This document shows, in pieces, positions 17,796-24,947 of a stretch of DNA of 55,931 bases. Position 1 is the stretch's first letter, and each line of letters starts with the position of its first letter. A model generated the notes under the pieces. That model was not told where the DNA came from. It saw only the letters and a program-made list of their open reading frames with translations, and searched no databases. A program made the position numbers and the translations under genes. The stretch spans positions 1 through 55,931 of the forward strand of contig JAUNJL010000010.1 in NCBI GenBank assembly GCA_030533315.1, in the 5' to 3' direction. The stretch is from Eubacteriales bacterium (GTDB lineage Bacteria; Bacillota_A; Clostridia; Lachnospirales; Lachnospiraceae).

Positions 17796-17996
17796 AATAC
17801 GTATCCTTTCTGTTTTTTTCTCTTGGAAAGCCCCCGCACAGGGCCTGGAGGCCGGCTGCCGGCAAAATCCTGCCGGCCACCTCTCTCCGGGTCCCGGGGA
17901 CTTTGGTAACATCATATAATAGAAATTGAAAAAAGAAAAGGGAAATCGTGACAGCCTGGCTGGGCTGCCGCGGAAGATCGAAAAAAGGTAGAAAAG

Positions 17997-18656
17997 ATGT
18001 ACTCTTACTTAAATGTTGTCAAGGATCACTCCCTGTTTCAGGGGATCAAAAAAGAGGATCTGTCGGCCATGCTGGGGTGCCTGGGAGGGCATACCAGGTC
18101 CTACCGTAAGGGTGAGATCTTGTTCCTCTCAGAAGAAACCGTGAATTATGTGGGGATCATCCTCCGGGGGAGCATCCGCATGGTCAAGGAAAACGATGAC
18201 GGAAGCGAGGCCTTCATGGCTCACCTGAAGAAGGGGGAGCTTTTTGGAGAGACCTTTGCCTGCTGCAAGATGAACTCCAGAGTGACCTACCGTACCGCTT
18301 CGGCCTGCGAGGTTTTGTACCTTCCCTTTTACAAGGTGATCCATATTTGCGGCCGGGGCTGTGCCTTTCACCAGCGTCTGGTGGAAAATATGGTCCGGCT
18401 GCTTTGTGAAAAAAATGTCCAGCTTATGGAGAAGGTGGAGGTGACCTCCCGGAAGACCCTGCGGGATAAGATCATGACTTATCTGACCCTGCAGTCGGAA
18501 AAGGAGGGGCGGGACACCTTCGAGATACCTCTTGGGAGAGTGGAGTTTGCTGAGTATTTATGCGCTGACAGGAGTGCGCTTACCAGGGAACTGACCAGGA
18601 TGGAGGAGGATGGACTGATCTCTTACCACAAAAACCGATTTTCCATAAAGAATTGA
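17997..18656 (+). CDS. Crp/Fnr-family transcriptional regulator (HcpR-like)
   Basis: 219-residue cytoplasmic regulator with a cyclic-nucleotide-binding-type beta roll (residues 15-130: GEILFLSEETVNYVGIILRGSIRMVKEN, KGELFGETFACCK), a dimerisation helix and a C-terminal helix-turn-helix (VEFAEYLCADRSALTRELTRMEEDGLI). It contains several cysteines (CLGG, ACC, ACE, ICGRGC), but the Fnr-type N-terminal cluster motif is absent. It stands between hcp and asrABC, both preceded by GTTGCnnnnGCAAC palindromes at the class II position, so it is the likely activator of both. A TATAAT box at 17915-17920 may drive it. No palindrome is seen at its own promoter. Confidence 0.87.
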   Translation: MYSYLNVVKDHSLFQGIKKEDLSAMLGCLGGHTRSYRKGEILFLSEETVNYVGIILRGSIRMVKENDDGSEAFMAHLKKGELFGETFACCKMNSRVTYRTASACEVLYLPFYKVIHICGRGCAFHQRLVENMVRLLCEKNVQLMEKVEVTSRKTLRDKIMTYLTLQSEKEGRDTFEIPLGRVEFAEYLCADRSALTRELTRMEEDGLISYHKNRFSIKN

Positions 18657-18688
18657 GTGTATGTTGCCTGTGCAACATACACTTTTTT
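18657..18688 (+). terminator. Terminator of crp-type gene, containing the asr operator
   Basis: GTGTATGTTGC (18657-18667) pairs with GCAACATACAC (18672-18682) around CTGT and is followed by six T. The stem directly follows the stop codon at 18654-18656. The inner part is the GTTGCnnnnGCAAC palindrome, so one sequence may end one gene and control the next. Confidence 0.85.
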
Positions 18689-18704
18689 CATAACCTGATA
18701 TTTT
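18663..18704 (+). promoter_or_regulatory. Crp/Fnr-type operator and -10 box of asrABC
   Basis: The palindrome GTTGC-CTGT-GCAAC (18663-18676) is followed by TATTTT at 18699-18704, which puts the palindrome centre at -41.5. This is exactly the geometry seen at hcp. No -35 consensus is present, as expected for an activator-dependent promoter. The leader to asrA is about 180 bases and contains a facing pair of AGGAGGA and TCCTCCT segments (18716-18742). Confidence 0.68.
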
Positions 18705-18891
18705 ATTAACAAACAAGGAGGATCGGCCTGCTGATTCCTCCTGGAGAAATTAAGTGAGGGAAACAAAACAGGGCTGTTTTTTGCTGCTTTTCCGACCTGA
18801 GATTTTGCCGGCTGAAAAGAGATGGGATGGGGCAGCGAGGGCTTTACGCTTTGCCGGAGGCCGGGCAGCCTGGGAAAAACGGAGGTACGGC

Positions 18892-19908
18892 ATGGGATTT
18901 TATGCAGACAAAAGGCAGATGGAGTCTTTTCTTGAGACTCTGGGGCAGACCTATCGGATCTTTGCTCCCAAATGCTTCCAGGGAAAAGGGCGTTTTTCGG
19001 ATACGGACTGCGTCCGCTACGGGGAGGTTGGGAGCCTGGAGGAGATCGTTTTTGACAAGAAATCAGAGTTTTCCTTTAAGGAAATCCTCACACCGGTTTC
19101 ACAGACCCTTTTCTATTTTACGGAGGATCAGGTGAAGGAGCCGGAGGTACCTGAAAAAGGAGCCGTGGTCTTTTTGAGAAGCTGCGATCTTCACGCATTG
19201 AAGCGCCTGGACCAGATGTATCAGAGCAACGGCCCGGAGGATTACTATTACGCCAAGCTGAGGAAGAACCTGAAGCTGGTGCTCATGAGCTGCTCTCATT
19301 CCTTTGAAAACTGCTTCTGCGTCAGCATGGGAAGCAACCGTTCAGAGGACTATGACCTGAGCGTGGACGTGACGGAGGATGGGGCATACCGGCTGGACTG
19401 TAAGGACGAGGCTTTTGGAGCCATCCTGTCCCAGGCGGGCTGCCGGGAGGAGGGGGTTGAGCCCTCCTACGTGACGGAGAACCAGATCCAGGTCCAGGTG
19501 CCGGAGAATCTGGACGCCTCCGTGGCAAAAAGCTCCATGTGGGAGGAGTACACCAGGCGGTGCATCAACTGTGGCCGGTGTAATTTTGTCTGTCCCACCT
19601 GTACCTGCTTTACCATGCAGGACATTTTCTACAGCGAAAACGGCAGGGTAGGGGAGCGCCGCAGGGTGTGGGCCTCCTGTATGGTGGACGGCTTTACCGA
19701 CGTGGCCGGAGGCGGCAGCTACCGTCAGCAGAACGGCCAGAGGATGCGCTTTAAGGTGCTCCACAAGGTTCTGGATTACAAGCAGAGAAACGGCCGTCAC
19801 ATGTGCGTGGGCTGCGGACGGTGCGACGACATCTGCCCGGAGTATATTTCTTTCTCCAACTGTATCAATAAGCTGGAAGACGCCATGAAGGAGGTAAATG
19901 CAAAATGA
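18892..19908 (+). CDS. asrA: Anaerobic sulfite reductase subunit A
   Basis: 338-residue cytoplasmic iron-sulfur protein, close to the usual AsrA length. It is the electron-transfer subunit of the NADH-dependent sulfite reductase that makes sulfide. Two C-terminal ferredoxin-type cluster sites are seen: CINCGRCNFVCPTC from about residue 224 and CVGCGRCDDICPEY from about residue 305. The start at 18892 was chosen because GGAGGT (18881-18886) lies five bases upstream and family members begin like MGFYADKRQME; the longer frame from 18754 lacks both. The stop overlaps the asrB start in ATGA. Confidence 0.95.
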   Translation: MGFYADKRQMESFLETLGQTYRIFAPKCFQGKGRFSDTDCVRYGEVGSLEEIVFDKKSEFSFKEILTPVSQTLFYFTEDQVKEPEVPEKGAVVFLRSCDLHALKRLDQMYQSNGPEDYYYAKLRKNLKLVLMSCSHSFENCFCVSMGSNRSEDYDLSVDVTEDGAYRLDCKDEAFGAILSQAGCREEGVEPSYVTENQIQVQVPENLDASVAKSSMWEEYTRRCINCGRCNFVCPTCTCFTMQDIFYSENGRVGERRRVWASCMVDGFTDVAGGGSYRQQNGQRMRFKVLHKVLDYKQRNGRHMCVGCGRCDDICPEYISFSNCINKLEDAMKEVNAK

Positions 19909-20696
19909 GAAATGATTATCTGCCATTTCCGTCCAAAATAAAAGAAGTGATCAAGCATACCGAGATCGAGTATACCTTCCGCATGTCTTACAGGGGAGAG
20001 GTGAAGCCGGGGCAGTTTTTTGAGGTGTCCATTCCCAAGTACGGGGAGGCGCCCATCTCCGTCAGCGGCATCCAGGAGGATTCCATCGACCTGACCATCC
20101 GAAGGGTGGGAAAGGTGACCAATGAGATTTTTGAAAATTACGTGGGAGATACCCTGTTTTTGAGAGGGCCCTACGGCAACGGCTTTGACGTGGATCTGTA
20201 CAGGGGCAAGGAACTGGTGGTCATGGCCGGGGGCACCGGGCTTTCCCCGGTGAGAGGGCTGGTGGATTATTTTGCGCAGCATCCCCAGGAGAGAAAGGGC
20301 ATGACCCTGATCGCCGGATTTAAGACCCCCCATGACATCCTGTTTTTGGAGGATCTGGCCCGCTGGAAAAAGTCCATGAACGTGATCCTTACCGTGGACT
20401 GTGCCGAGGAGGACACGGCCTGCCAGGTGGGGCTTGTGACTCAGTACATCCCCCAGCTGAAGCTGGAGGATGCAAAGAGCGCCTGCGCCGTGGTGGTGGG
20501 GCCTCCCGCCATGATGCGGTTTTCCGTCCAGGGGCTTCTGGGCATTGGCATCCAGGAGGAGAATATCTGGGTGTCCCACGAGAGAAAGATGTGCTGCGGG
20601 CTTGGGAAATGCGGGCACTGCAAGGTGGGCGACACCTACATCTGCCTGGACGGGCCGGTGTTTCGTTATACCAAGGGAAAAACTCTGCTGGATTAG
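19905..20696 (+). CDS. asrB: Anaerobic sulfite reductase subunit B (flavin/NAD reductase)
   Basis: 263-residue cytoplasmic subunit of the ferredoxin-NADP reductase superfamily that takes electrons from NADH. Visible are the FAD-binding region (PISVSG), the NAD-binding start (ELVVMAGGTGLSPVRG), VGPPAMM and a C-terminal cysteine-rich 2Fe-2S site (CCGLGKCGHCKVGDTYIC, about residues 230-247). It overlaps asrA by four bases and is followed 12 bases later by asrC, so the three are translationally linked. Confidence 0.95.
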   Translation: MRNDYLPFPSKIKEVIKHTEIEYTFRMSYRGEVKPGQFFEVSIPKYGEAPISVSGIQEDSIDLTIRRVGKVTNEIFENYVGDTLFLRGPYGNGFDVDLYRGKELVVMAGGTGLSPVRGLVDYFAQHPQERKGMTLIAGFKTPHDILFLEDLARWKKSMNVILTVDCAEEDTACQVGLVTQYIPQLKLEDAKSACAVVVGPPAMMRFSVQGLLGIGIQEENIWVSHERKMCCGLGKCGHCKVGDTYICLDGPVFRYTKGKTLLD

Positions 20697-20708
20697 GAGG
20701 TGCGGATC

Positions 20709-21680
20709 ATGAGTATGGATATGGACACGAAAAAACTGAAAAAGAACGCTTTCCGGGTGACCAAGGAGCGCAGTCGGACGGCTTCCCGCATCCGGGTTCC
20801 CGGAGGCCACCTGGATGCCAAGTACCTGGGCAGGATCCAGGAGATCGCCCAGACCTACGGCAACGGCACGGTACATCTCACCAGCCGGCAGGGCTTTGAG
20901 ATCCCGGGCATCTCCTTTGAGAAGATCGACGAGGTGAACAAGGCTCTTCAGGAGCTGATCGAGGGATTGGAGATCAACCAGGAGGAGCCGGGGGAGGGGT
21001 ATCCGGCCTCCGGCACCCGGAACATCACCTCCTGCATCGGCAACCGGGTCTGTCCCTACGGCTGCTACGACACCACGGCCTTCGCAAAAAGGATCGAGAA
21101 GGCGGTTTTTCCCAACGATCTGCACTTCAAGGTGGCGCTCACCGGGTGCCCCAACGACTGTGCCAAGGTGCGGATGCACGATTTTGGCATTATGGGAATG
21201 ACCCATCCCCAGTTCGATCCCAACCGCTGCGTCAGCTGCGGGGCCTGTGAAAAGGCCTGCGTGAAGAAGTCCACGGGGGCTATTTCCATGGTCAATTACC
21301 GTCCGGTGAGGGATCACCGGCGCTGTATCGGCTGCGGGGAGTGTGTGCTGGCCTGTCCAGACATGGCCTGGACCAGAAGTGAGGAGAAGTATTACCGGCT
21401 GACCCTGCTGGGGCGTACCGGGAAGAAGAACCCTAGGCTGGGAGAGGATTTTATCAAATGGGCGGACGAGGAGAGCATTATCCGCATCATCCTGAACACC
21501 TATGATTATGTAAAACGATACATCGACCCCGATGCGCCGGGCGGAAAAGAGCACATTGGCTACATCGTGGATCGGACCGGCTTTGAGGAGTTTTTGAAAT
21601 GGGCCCTGAAGGACGTGAACCTTCCGGAGATCGCGGAGGTGTACACGCCCATGTACTGGAAGGGCGTGAAGTATTCATGA
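20709..21680 (+). CDS. asrC: Anaerobic sulfite reductase subunit C (siroheme subunit)
   Basis: 323-residue catalytic subunit. The siroheme/4Fe-4S ligand pattern is complete: C109-x5-C115 and C147-PND-C151. Two further ferredoxin-type sites follow (CVSCGACEKAC and CIGCGECVLAC). It reduces sulfite to sulfide with electrons relayed by AsrA and AsrB. TAGGAGG lies eight bases before the ATG at 20709; an in-frame GTG at 20700 falls inside that ribosome binding site and is unlikely to be used. Confidence 0.95.
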   Translation: MSMDMDTKKLKKNAFRVTKERSRTASRIRVPGGHLDAKYLGRIQEIAQTYGNGTVHLTSRQGFEIPGISFEKIDEVNKALQELIEGLEINQEEPGEGYPASGTRNITSCIGNRVCPYGCYDTTAFAKRIEKAVFPNDLHFKVALTGCPNDCAKVRMHDFGIMGMTHPQFDPNRCVSCGACEKACVKKSTGAISMVNYRPVRDHRRCIGCGECVLACPDMAWTRSEEKYYRLTLLGRTGKKNPRLGEDFIKWADEESIIRIILNTYDYVKRYIDPDAPGGKEHIGYIVDRTGFEEFLKWALKDVNLPEIAEVYTPMYWKGVKYS

Positions 21681-21705
21681 CCAGGCTTTGCGAAAGGAGG
21701 AGCGT

Positions 21706-21972
21706 ATGATATTTGAGGGATGCCAAAGCAAGGCAAAGGAACTGACTCTGACGGAAAAGACCTGTCCCCGCTGCGGACACATCGTGGAGGTTTTTTCCGT
21801 TGATACGGAGGTGGCCTGCGACAACTGTGGTTTTGTAGTATACAACGATACCCTGAGCTGTGTGCAGTGGTGCCAGTATGCCAAAAAGTGCGTGGGGGAG
21901 GAAATGTACCAGCACATGATGGAGGTGGCCAAGGCCCAGAAGGAGCAGAGGGAGCGAAAGGAAAACCGATAG
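21706..21972 (+). CDS. Small zinc-ribbon protein of the asr operon
   Basis: 88-residue protein with a C-x2-C ... C-x2-C zinc ribbon (CPRCGHIVEVFSVDTEVACDNC), then a second cysteine cluster (CVQWCQYAKKC) and a charged C-terminal tail. The start at 21706 follows GAAAGGAGGAGCGT. It begins 25 bases after asrC and shares its transcript. Function unknown; a helper role in sulfite reductase assembly or electron transfer is a guess from position. Confidence 0.8.
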   Translation: MIFEGCQSKAKELTLTEKTCPRCGHIVEVFSVDTEVACDNCGFVVYNDTLSCVQWCQYAKKCVGEEMYQHMMEVAKAQKEQRERKENR

Positions 21973-22023
21973 ACAGACGGCCCCGCAGATGTGGGGCCAA
22001 GGCTTTGCCGCAAGGTGCGGCAG

Positions 22024-22072
22024 AAAAAAGGTGGAAGCCCCGCCCGACAGGACGGGGGCTTCCACCTTTTTT
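22024..22072. terminator. Bidirectional terminator between asr operon and glgD
   Basis: A long stem of AAAAAAGGTGGAAGCCCC (from 22024) with GGGGCTTCCACCTTTTTT (to 22072), loop of about a dozen bases. A and T runs on both sides serve both converging units. Two smaller hairpins (GGCCCCGC.../GTGGGGCC at 21979-21998 and TTTGCCGC/GCGGCA at about 22004-22022) lie just upstream. Confidence 0.92.
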
Positions 22073-22134
22073 GGATGGATATTTTTTGATTCTTGTTTTA
22101 TTGAATTTTCAAGGGTGCTTTTGAAAGCGGGGGC

Positions 22135-23259
22135 TTAGACAATGTCCTCCCGGTCGATGTAGCCTGGGCTGCCCGGATCGCCCACCACCTTTTTTACCTT
22201 CAGGACCTTGGCCCGCTTGTCCACCACCATGTTTTCCACGTAAACGCCCTCTCCGATCTCAGCGTCGGCAAGGATGATACTGTTTTTCACGTGGGCGCCC
22301 TTGTGGATGATGCAGCCTCGGCCGATGATGGAGTGCTCCACCGTTCCCTCGATGCTGCAGCCGTTGGAAACCACGGAATCCCGGATCTGGGCCGTCTCAT
22401 AGTAATGGGTGGGGCTGGAGTCGTTGGTACGGGTGTATACCGGCCACTCATCGTCGAAGAGAGAGGGAGCGGTCTTGATGTCGATCAGGTCCATATTGGC
22501 GTCGTAGTAGCTCTTGAAGTCCGTGATGGATGCGAAATAGCCTCTGTGGGGAACGCCTCTCACGTCCAGGTCGGTGCAGGAGGCATTGACGATATCCGAC
22601 AGGGTGAAAGCGGAGGAGGTGCTCTTTGCCTTCTTCACAAGCTCCACGAAAAGCGTCTTCTTCATGATGTAGGTATCCATGAAGATGTTCCGGTTCTTGG
22701 CACTGCCATGGTTCGGCTCAATGGAGAGCACACCCTTCTGGCGGTTCAGGTTCAGGATGTTGCAGCCCAAAAAGGCCTCCTTTGCATTGTCCACGGAATG
22801 ATACAGAAGGGTGATGTCTGCCCCGGATTCCACGTGCATATTGATGGTCTTGGAGAAGTCAACGGAATATACCATGTAGTTGGGGGCGATGACCACGTAT
22901 TCGTGGTGCATACGGTCGATGCACTCCATGTTCTCGATGAAGCCGGCGATATCCGTATTGTGGATGTCATTCAGACTCCGAGGCTCGGAAAACAGGATCT
23001 GCAGCTTTCCGCTCTTGGAGTTGATGTTGTAATGGCGGCCCGTCCCCACATGCTCCACCAGGGAGCGGGGCTTGTTCTTTACGTATACCTGAATGCGGTC
23101 AATGTCGCTGTTGCTCATGTTGGAGATGGGGAAATCCACGACCCGGTATCTTCCCAGGAAGGAGAAGGCGCCGATGGGCCGATGCTTCTGCATCCCCTCC
23201 ACCCATACATCTCTCGGTGATGAAGTTACGATTCCAAACGCTCTATACATATCATTCAT
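22135..23259 (-). CDS. glgD: Glucose-1-phosphate adenylyltransferase regulatory subunit
   Basis: 374-residue cytoplasmic protein with an N-terminal nucleotidyltransferase fold and a C-terminal left-handed beta helix of hexapeptide repeats (SVVSNGCSIEGTVEHSIIGRGCIIHKGAHVKNSII). It starts MNDMYRAFGIVTSSPRD and lacks the GGxGxRL nucleotide-binding loop of GlgC, which marks it as the non-catalytic GlgD partner known from Firmicutes. It begins one base after the glgC stop, so the two are co-translated. Confidence 0.93.
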   Translation of the reverse strand: MNDMYRAFGIVTSSPRDVWVEGMQKHRPIGAFSFLGRYRVVDFPISNMSNSDIDRIQVYVKNKPRSLVEHVGTGRHYNINSKSGKLQILFSEPRSLNDIHNTDIAGFIENMECIDRMHHEYVVIAPNYMVYSVDFSKTINMHVESGADITLLYHSVDNAKEAFLGCNILNLNRQKGVLSIEPNHGSAKNRNIFMDTYIMKKTLFVELVKKAKSTSSAFTLSDIVNASCTDLDVRGVPHRGYFASITDFKSYYDANMDLIDIKTAPSLFDDEWPVYTRTNDSSPTHYYETAQIRDSVVSNGCSIEGTVEHSIIGRGCIIHKGAHVKNSIILADAEIGEGVYVENMVVDKRAKVLKVKKVVGDPGSPGYIDREDIV

Positions 23260-23260
23260 A

Positions 23261-24403
23261 TCATTCGGCCCCCTTTATACGTTTTGCCACGAGCTCGATG
23301 TGCTCGCTGTCTGCGCTGCCAACAATGGCGTCTTTTCCGATGTGGATGTCATTGGCGACAAGGGCCCGGGTAACGACGGCTCCCTCCTCCACCACGACGC
23401 CCGGCATCAGCACGCTGTCGATGACGCTGGCCCCGGCGCAAACCTCTGCCCCGGTAAAGATCACGGAATTTTCCACCTTGCCCTGGATGATGCAGCCCTG
23501 GGTGATGTAGGCGTTCTTGATGGCGGCCTCCGGTCCGATGTACTGGGGCAGGGCCGTCACGTCCTCCGTGTAGATCTTCCAGGTGGAATCACTGAGATCC
23601 AGCTCGTCGTCTGGGCTCAAAAGATCCATGTTCGCCTCCCAGAGAGAGTCGATGGTACCCACGTCCTTCCAATAGCCCTGGAAACGGTAGGCGAAGAGCC
23701 TCTTTCCGTCGTTCAGGAGGGTGGGGATGATGTCCTTTCCGAAGTCGTGATTGGAATTGGGATCCTTCATGTCGGCCACCAGGAGCCTGCGGAGCAGCTT
23801 CCAATTAAAGATGTAGATACCCATGGAGGCCAGGTTGCTCTTGGGCTCTGCCGGCTTCTCCTCAAATTCCACGATCTGGTCGGATTCGCCGTCCGTGTTC
23901 ATGATACCGAAGCGGCTGGCCTCCTTCATCGGAACCTCGATGACCGCAATGGTGGCGTCCGCCTTGCGCTCCTTGTGATATGCCAGCATCCGGGCGTAGT
24001 TCATCTTGTAGATGTGGTCGCCGGAGAGGACCAGGAGGTACTCGGGATTGTGAGAATCAATAAAGTCGATATTCTGGGAAATAGCGTCGGCGGTGCCCCG
24101 GTAAACATCCAGATCGGCGTCTGCCTTCTCACGGGGCGGCAGCACGTAAACACCGCTGTCCTTGGCGTCCAGACCCCAGCGTCCGCCTACGGCCACGTAG
24201 CTGTTCAGCAGGATGGACTCATACTGAGTCAGAACGCCTACCACGTCGATGCCGCTGTTGGCACAGTTGCTCAAAGGGAAATCGATGATGCGGTACTTTC
24301 CGCCGTATGAAACGGCCGGCTTTGCAACCTTGTTGGTCAGGTCATGAAGACGGCTTCCCCGTCCGCCGGCCAGAATCATTGCTAACATACTGTTCTGTTT
24401 CAT
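23261..24403 (-). CDS. glgC: Glucose-1-phosphate adenylyltransferase (ADP-glucose synthase)
   Basis: 380-residue cytoplasmic enzyme that makes ADP-glucose from ATP and glucose-1-phosphate, the committed step of bacterial glycogen synthesis. The loop [13 protein letters not shown] near residue 13, [15 protein letters not shown], the LSGDHIYKM metal-site region and FEEKP are intact, and a hexapeptide beta helix forms the C-terminus. GAGGG lies before the ATG. No glgA or glgB is in the window. Confidence 0.96.
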   Translation of the reverse strand: MKQNSMLAMILAGGRGSRLHDLTNKVAKPAVSYGGKYRIIDFPLSNCANSGIDVVGVLTQYESILLNSYVAVGGRWGLDAKDSGVYVLPPREKADADLDVYRGTADAISQNIDFIDSHNPEYLLVLSGDHIYKMNYARMLAYHKERKADATIAVIEVPMKEASRFGIMNTDGESDQIVEFEEKPAEPKSNLASMGIYIFNWKLLRRLLVADMKDPNSNHDFGKDIIPTLLNDGKRLFAYRFQGYWKDVGTIDSLWEANMDLLSPDDELDLSDSTWKIYTEDVTALPQYIGPEAAIKNAYITQGCIIQGKVENSVIFTGAEVCAGASVIDSVLMPGVVVEEGAVVTRALVANDIHIGKDAIVGSADSEHIELVAKRIKGAE

Positions 24404-24437
24404 GGTGAACCCTCACTTTCATTTCTCTTTGCATTAT

Positions 24438-24466
24438 ATTATACAGTTTTTGATAAAAAATTTCCA
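24438..24466 (-). promoter_or_regulatory. Promoter of glgCD
   Basis: On the minus strand TGGAAA (24461-24466), 17 bases, TATAAT (24438-24443), about 35 bases before the glgC start. Confidence 0.75.
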
Positions 24467-24635
24467 TATTTTTGTGCAAAAAAGATTGAAAATCGTAGGA
24501 AAAAATTCGAGATTCTGACAAACCATACAGTAATTGAAGACAAAAACTCCAGTTTTTTTAAAAAGAAGTTAAAACCATGTGAAAAATAGACTTTGGGAGC
24601 AGAAGAGAGGCGCTCCGGAAAGGGGGCAGCCCATG

Positions 24636-24869
24636 TCAGGGCTGCAGCTCCCGAAGGCTTTTGAGGGCGTCCAGGTCTTCCTGGGAGACCTTCAGATTGG
24701 AGGTGAAGCTTTTTCCCTCCGGCGTGGTGACGGTGATCTCCAGGATGGTTCCCTGAGAGATTCCCTCCCTGGAAACGGCGGAGAGGAACTGAGGAAATTT
24801 TGGATGGCGCTGGGAAAAGCCATCCCACATGGCCTTTAGCTTCAGGGCCATGGAAAAATTCATGGACAT
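24636..24869 (-). CDS. Small conserved protein of unknown function
   Basis: 77-residue cytoplasmic protein starting at ATG 24869 with AAAGGAG nine bases before it. It has an amphipathic N-terminal helix (LKAMWDGFSQRHPKFPQFLSAV) followed by a beta-rich part (GTILEITVTTPEGK) and a C-terminal helix (SQEDLDALKSLREL). I have the impression of similar short proteins in Lachnospiraceae but know no family name. It stands alone, 78 bases after the glycosyltransferase gene on the same strand. A hairpin of GCAGCCC and GGGCTGC overlaps its stop codon (about 24626-24646) and may terminate it. Confidence 0.72.
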   Translation of the reverse strand: MSMNFSMALKLKAMWDGFSQRHPKFPQFLSAVSREGISQGTILEITVTTPEGKSFTSNLKVSQEDLDALKSLRELQP

Positions 24870-24947
24870 AAAAAAGTCTCCTTTCTGGCAGCCGCTCCGG
24901 TATGGGGGCGGCTTTTGTTGTCTTGTGATGCCTGTTTGGGGAAGGGC

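Noticed and set aside
19797..21554. 585-codon minus-strand frame across asrB and asrC
   Set aside because: Runs antisense over three genes with clear motifs; no ribosome binding site or family pattern.
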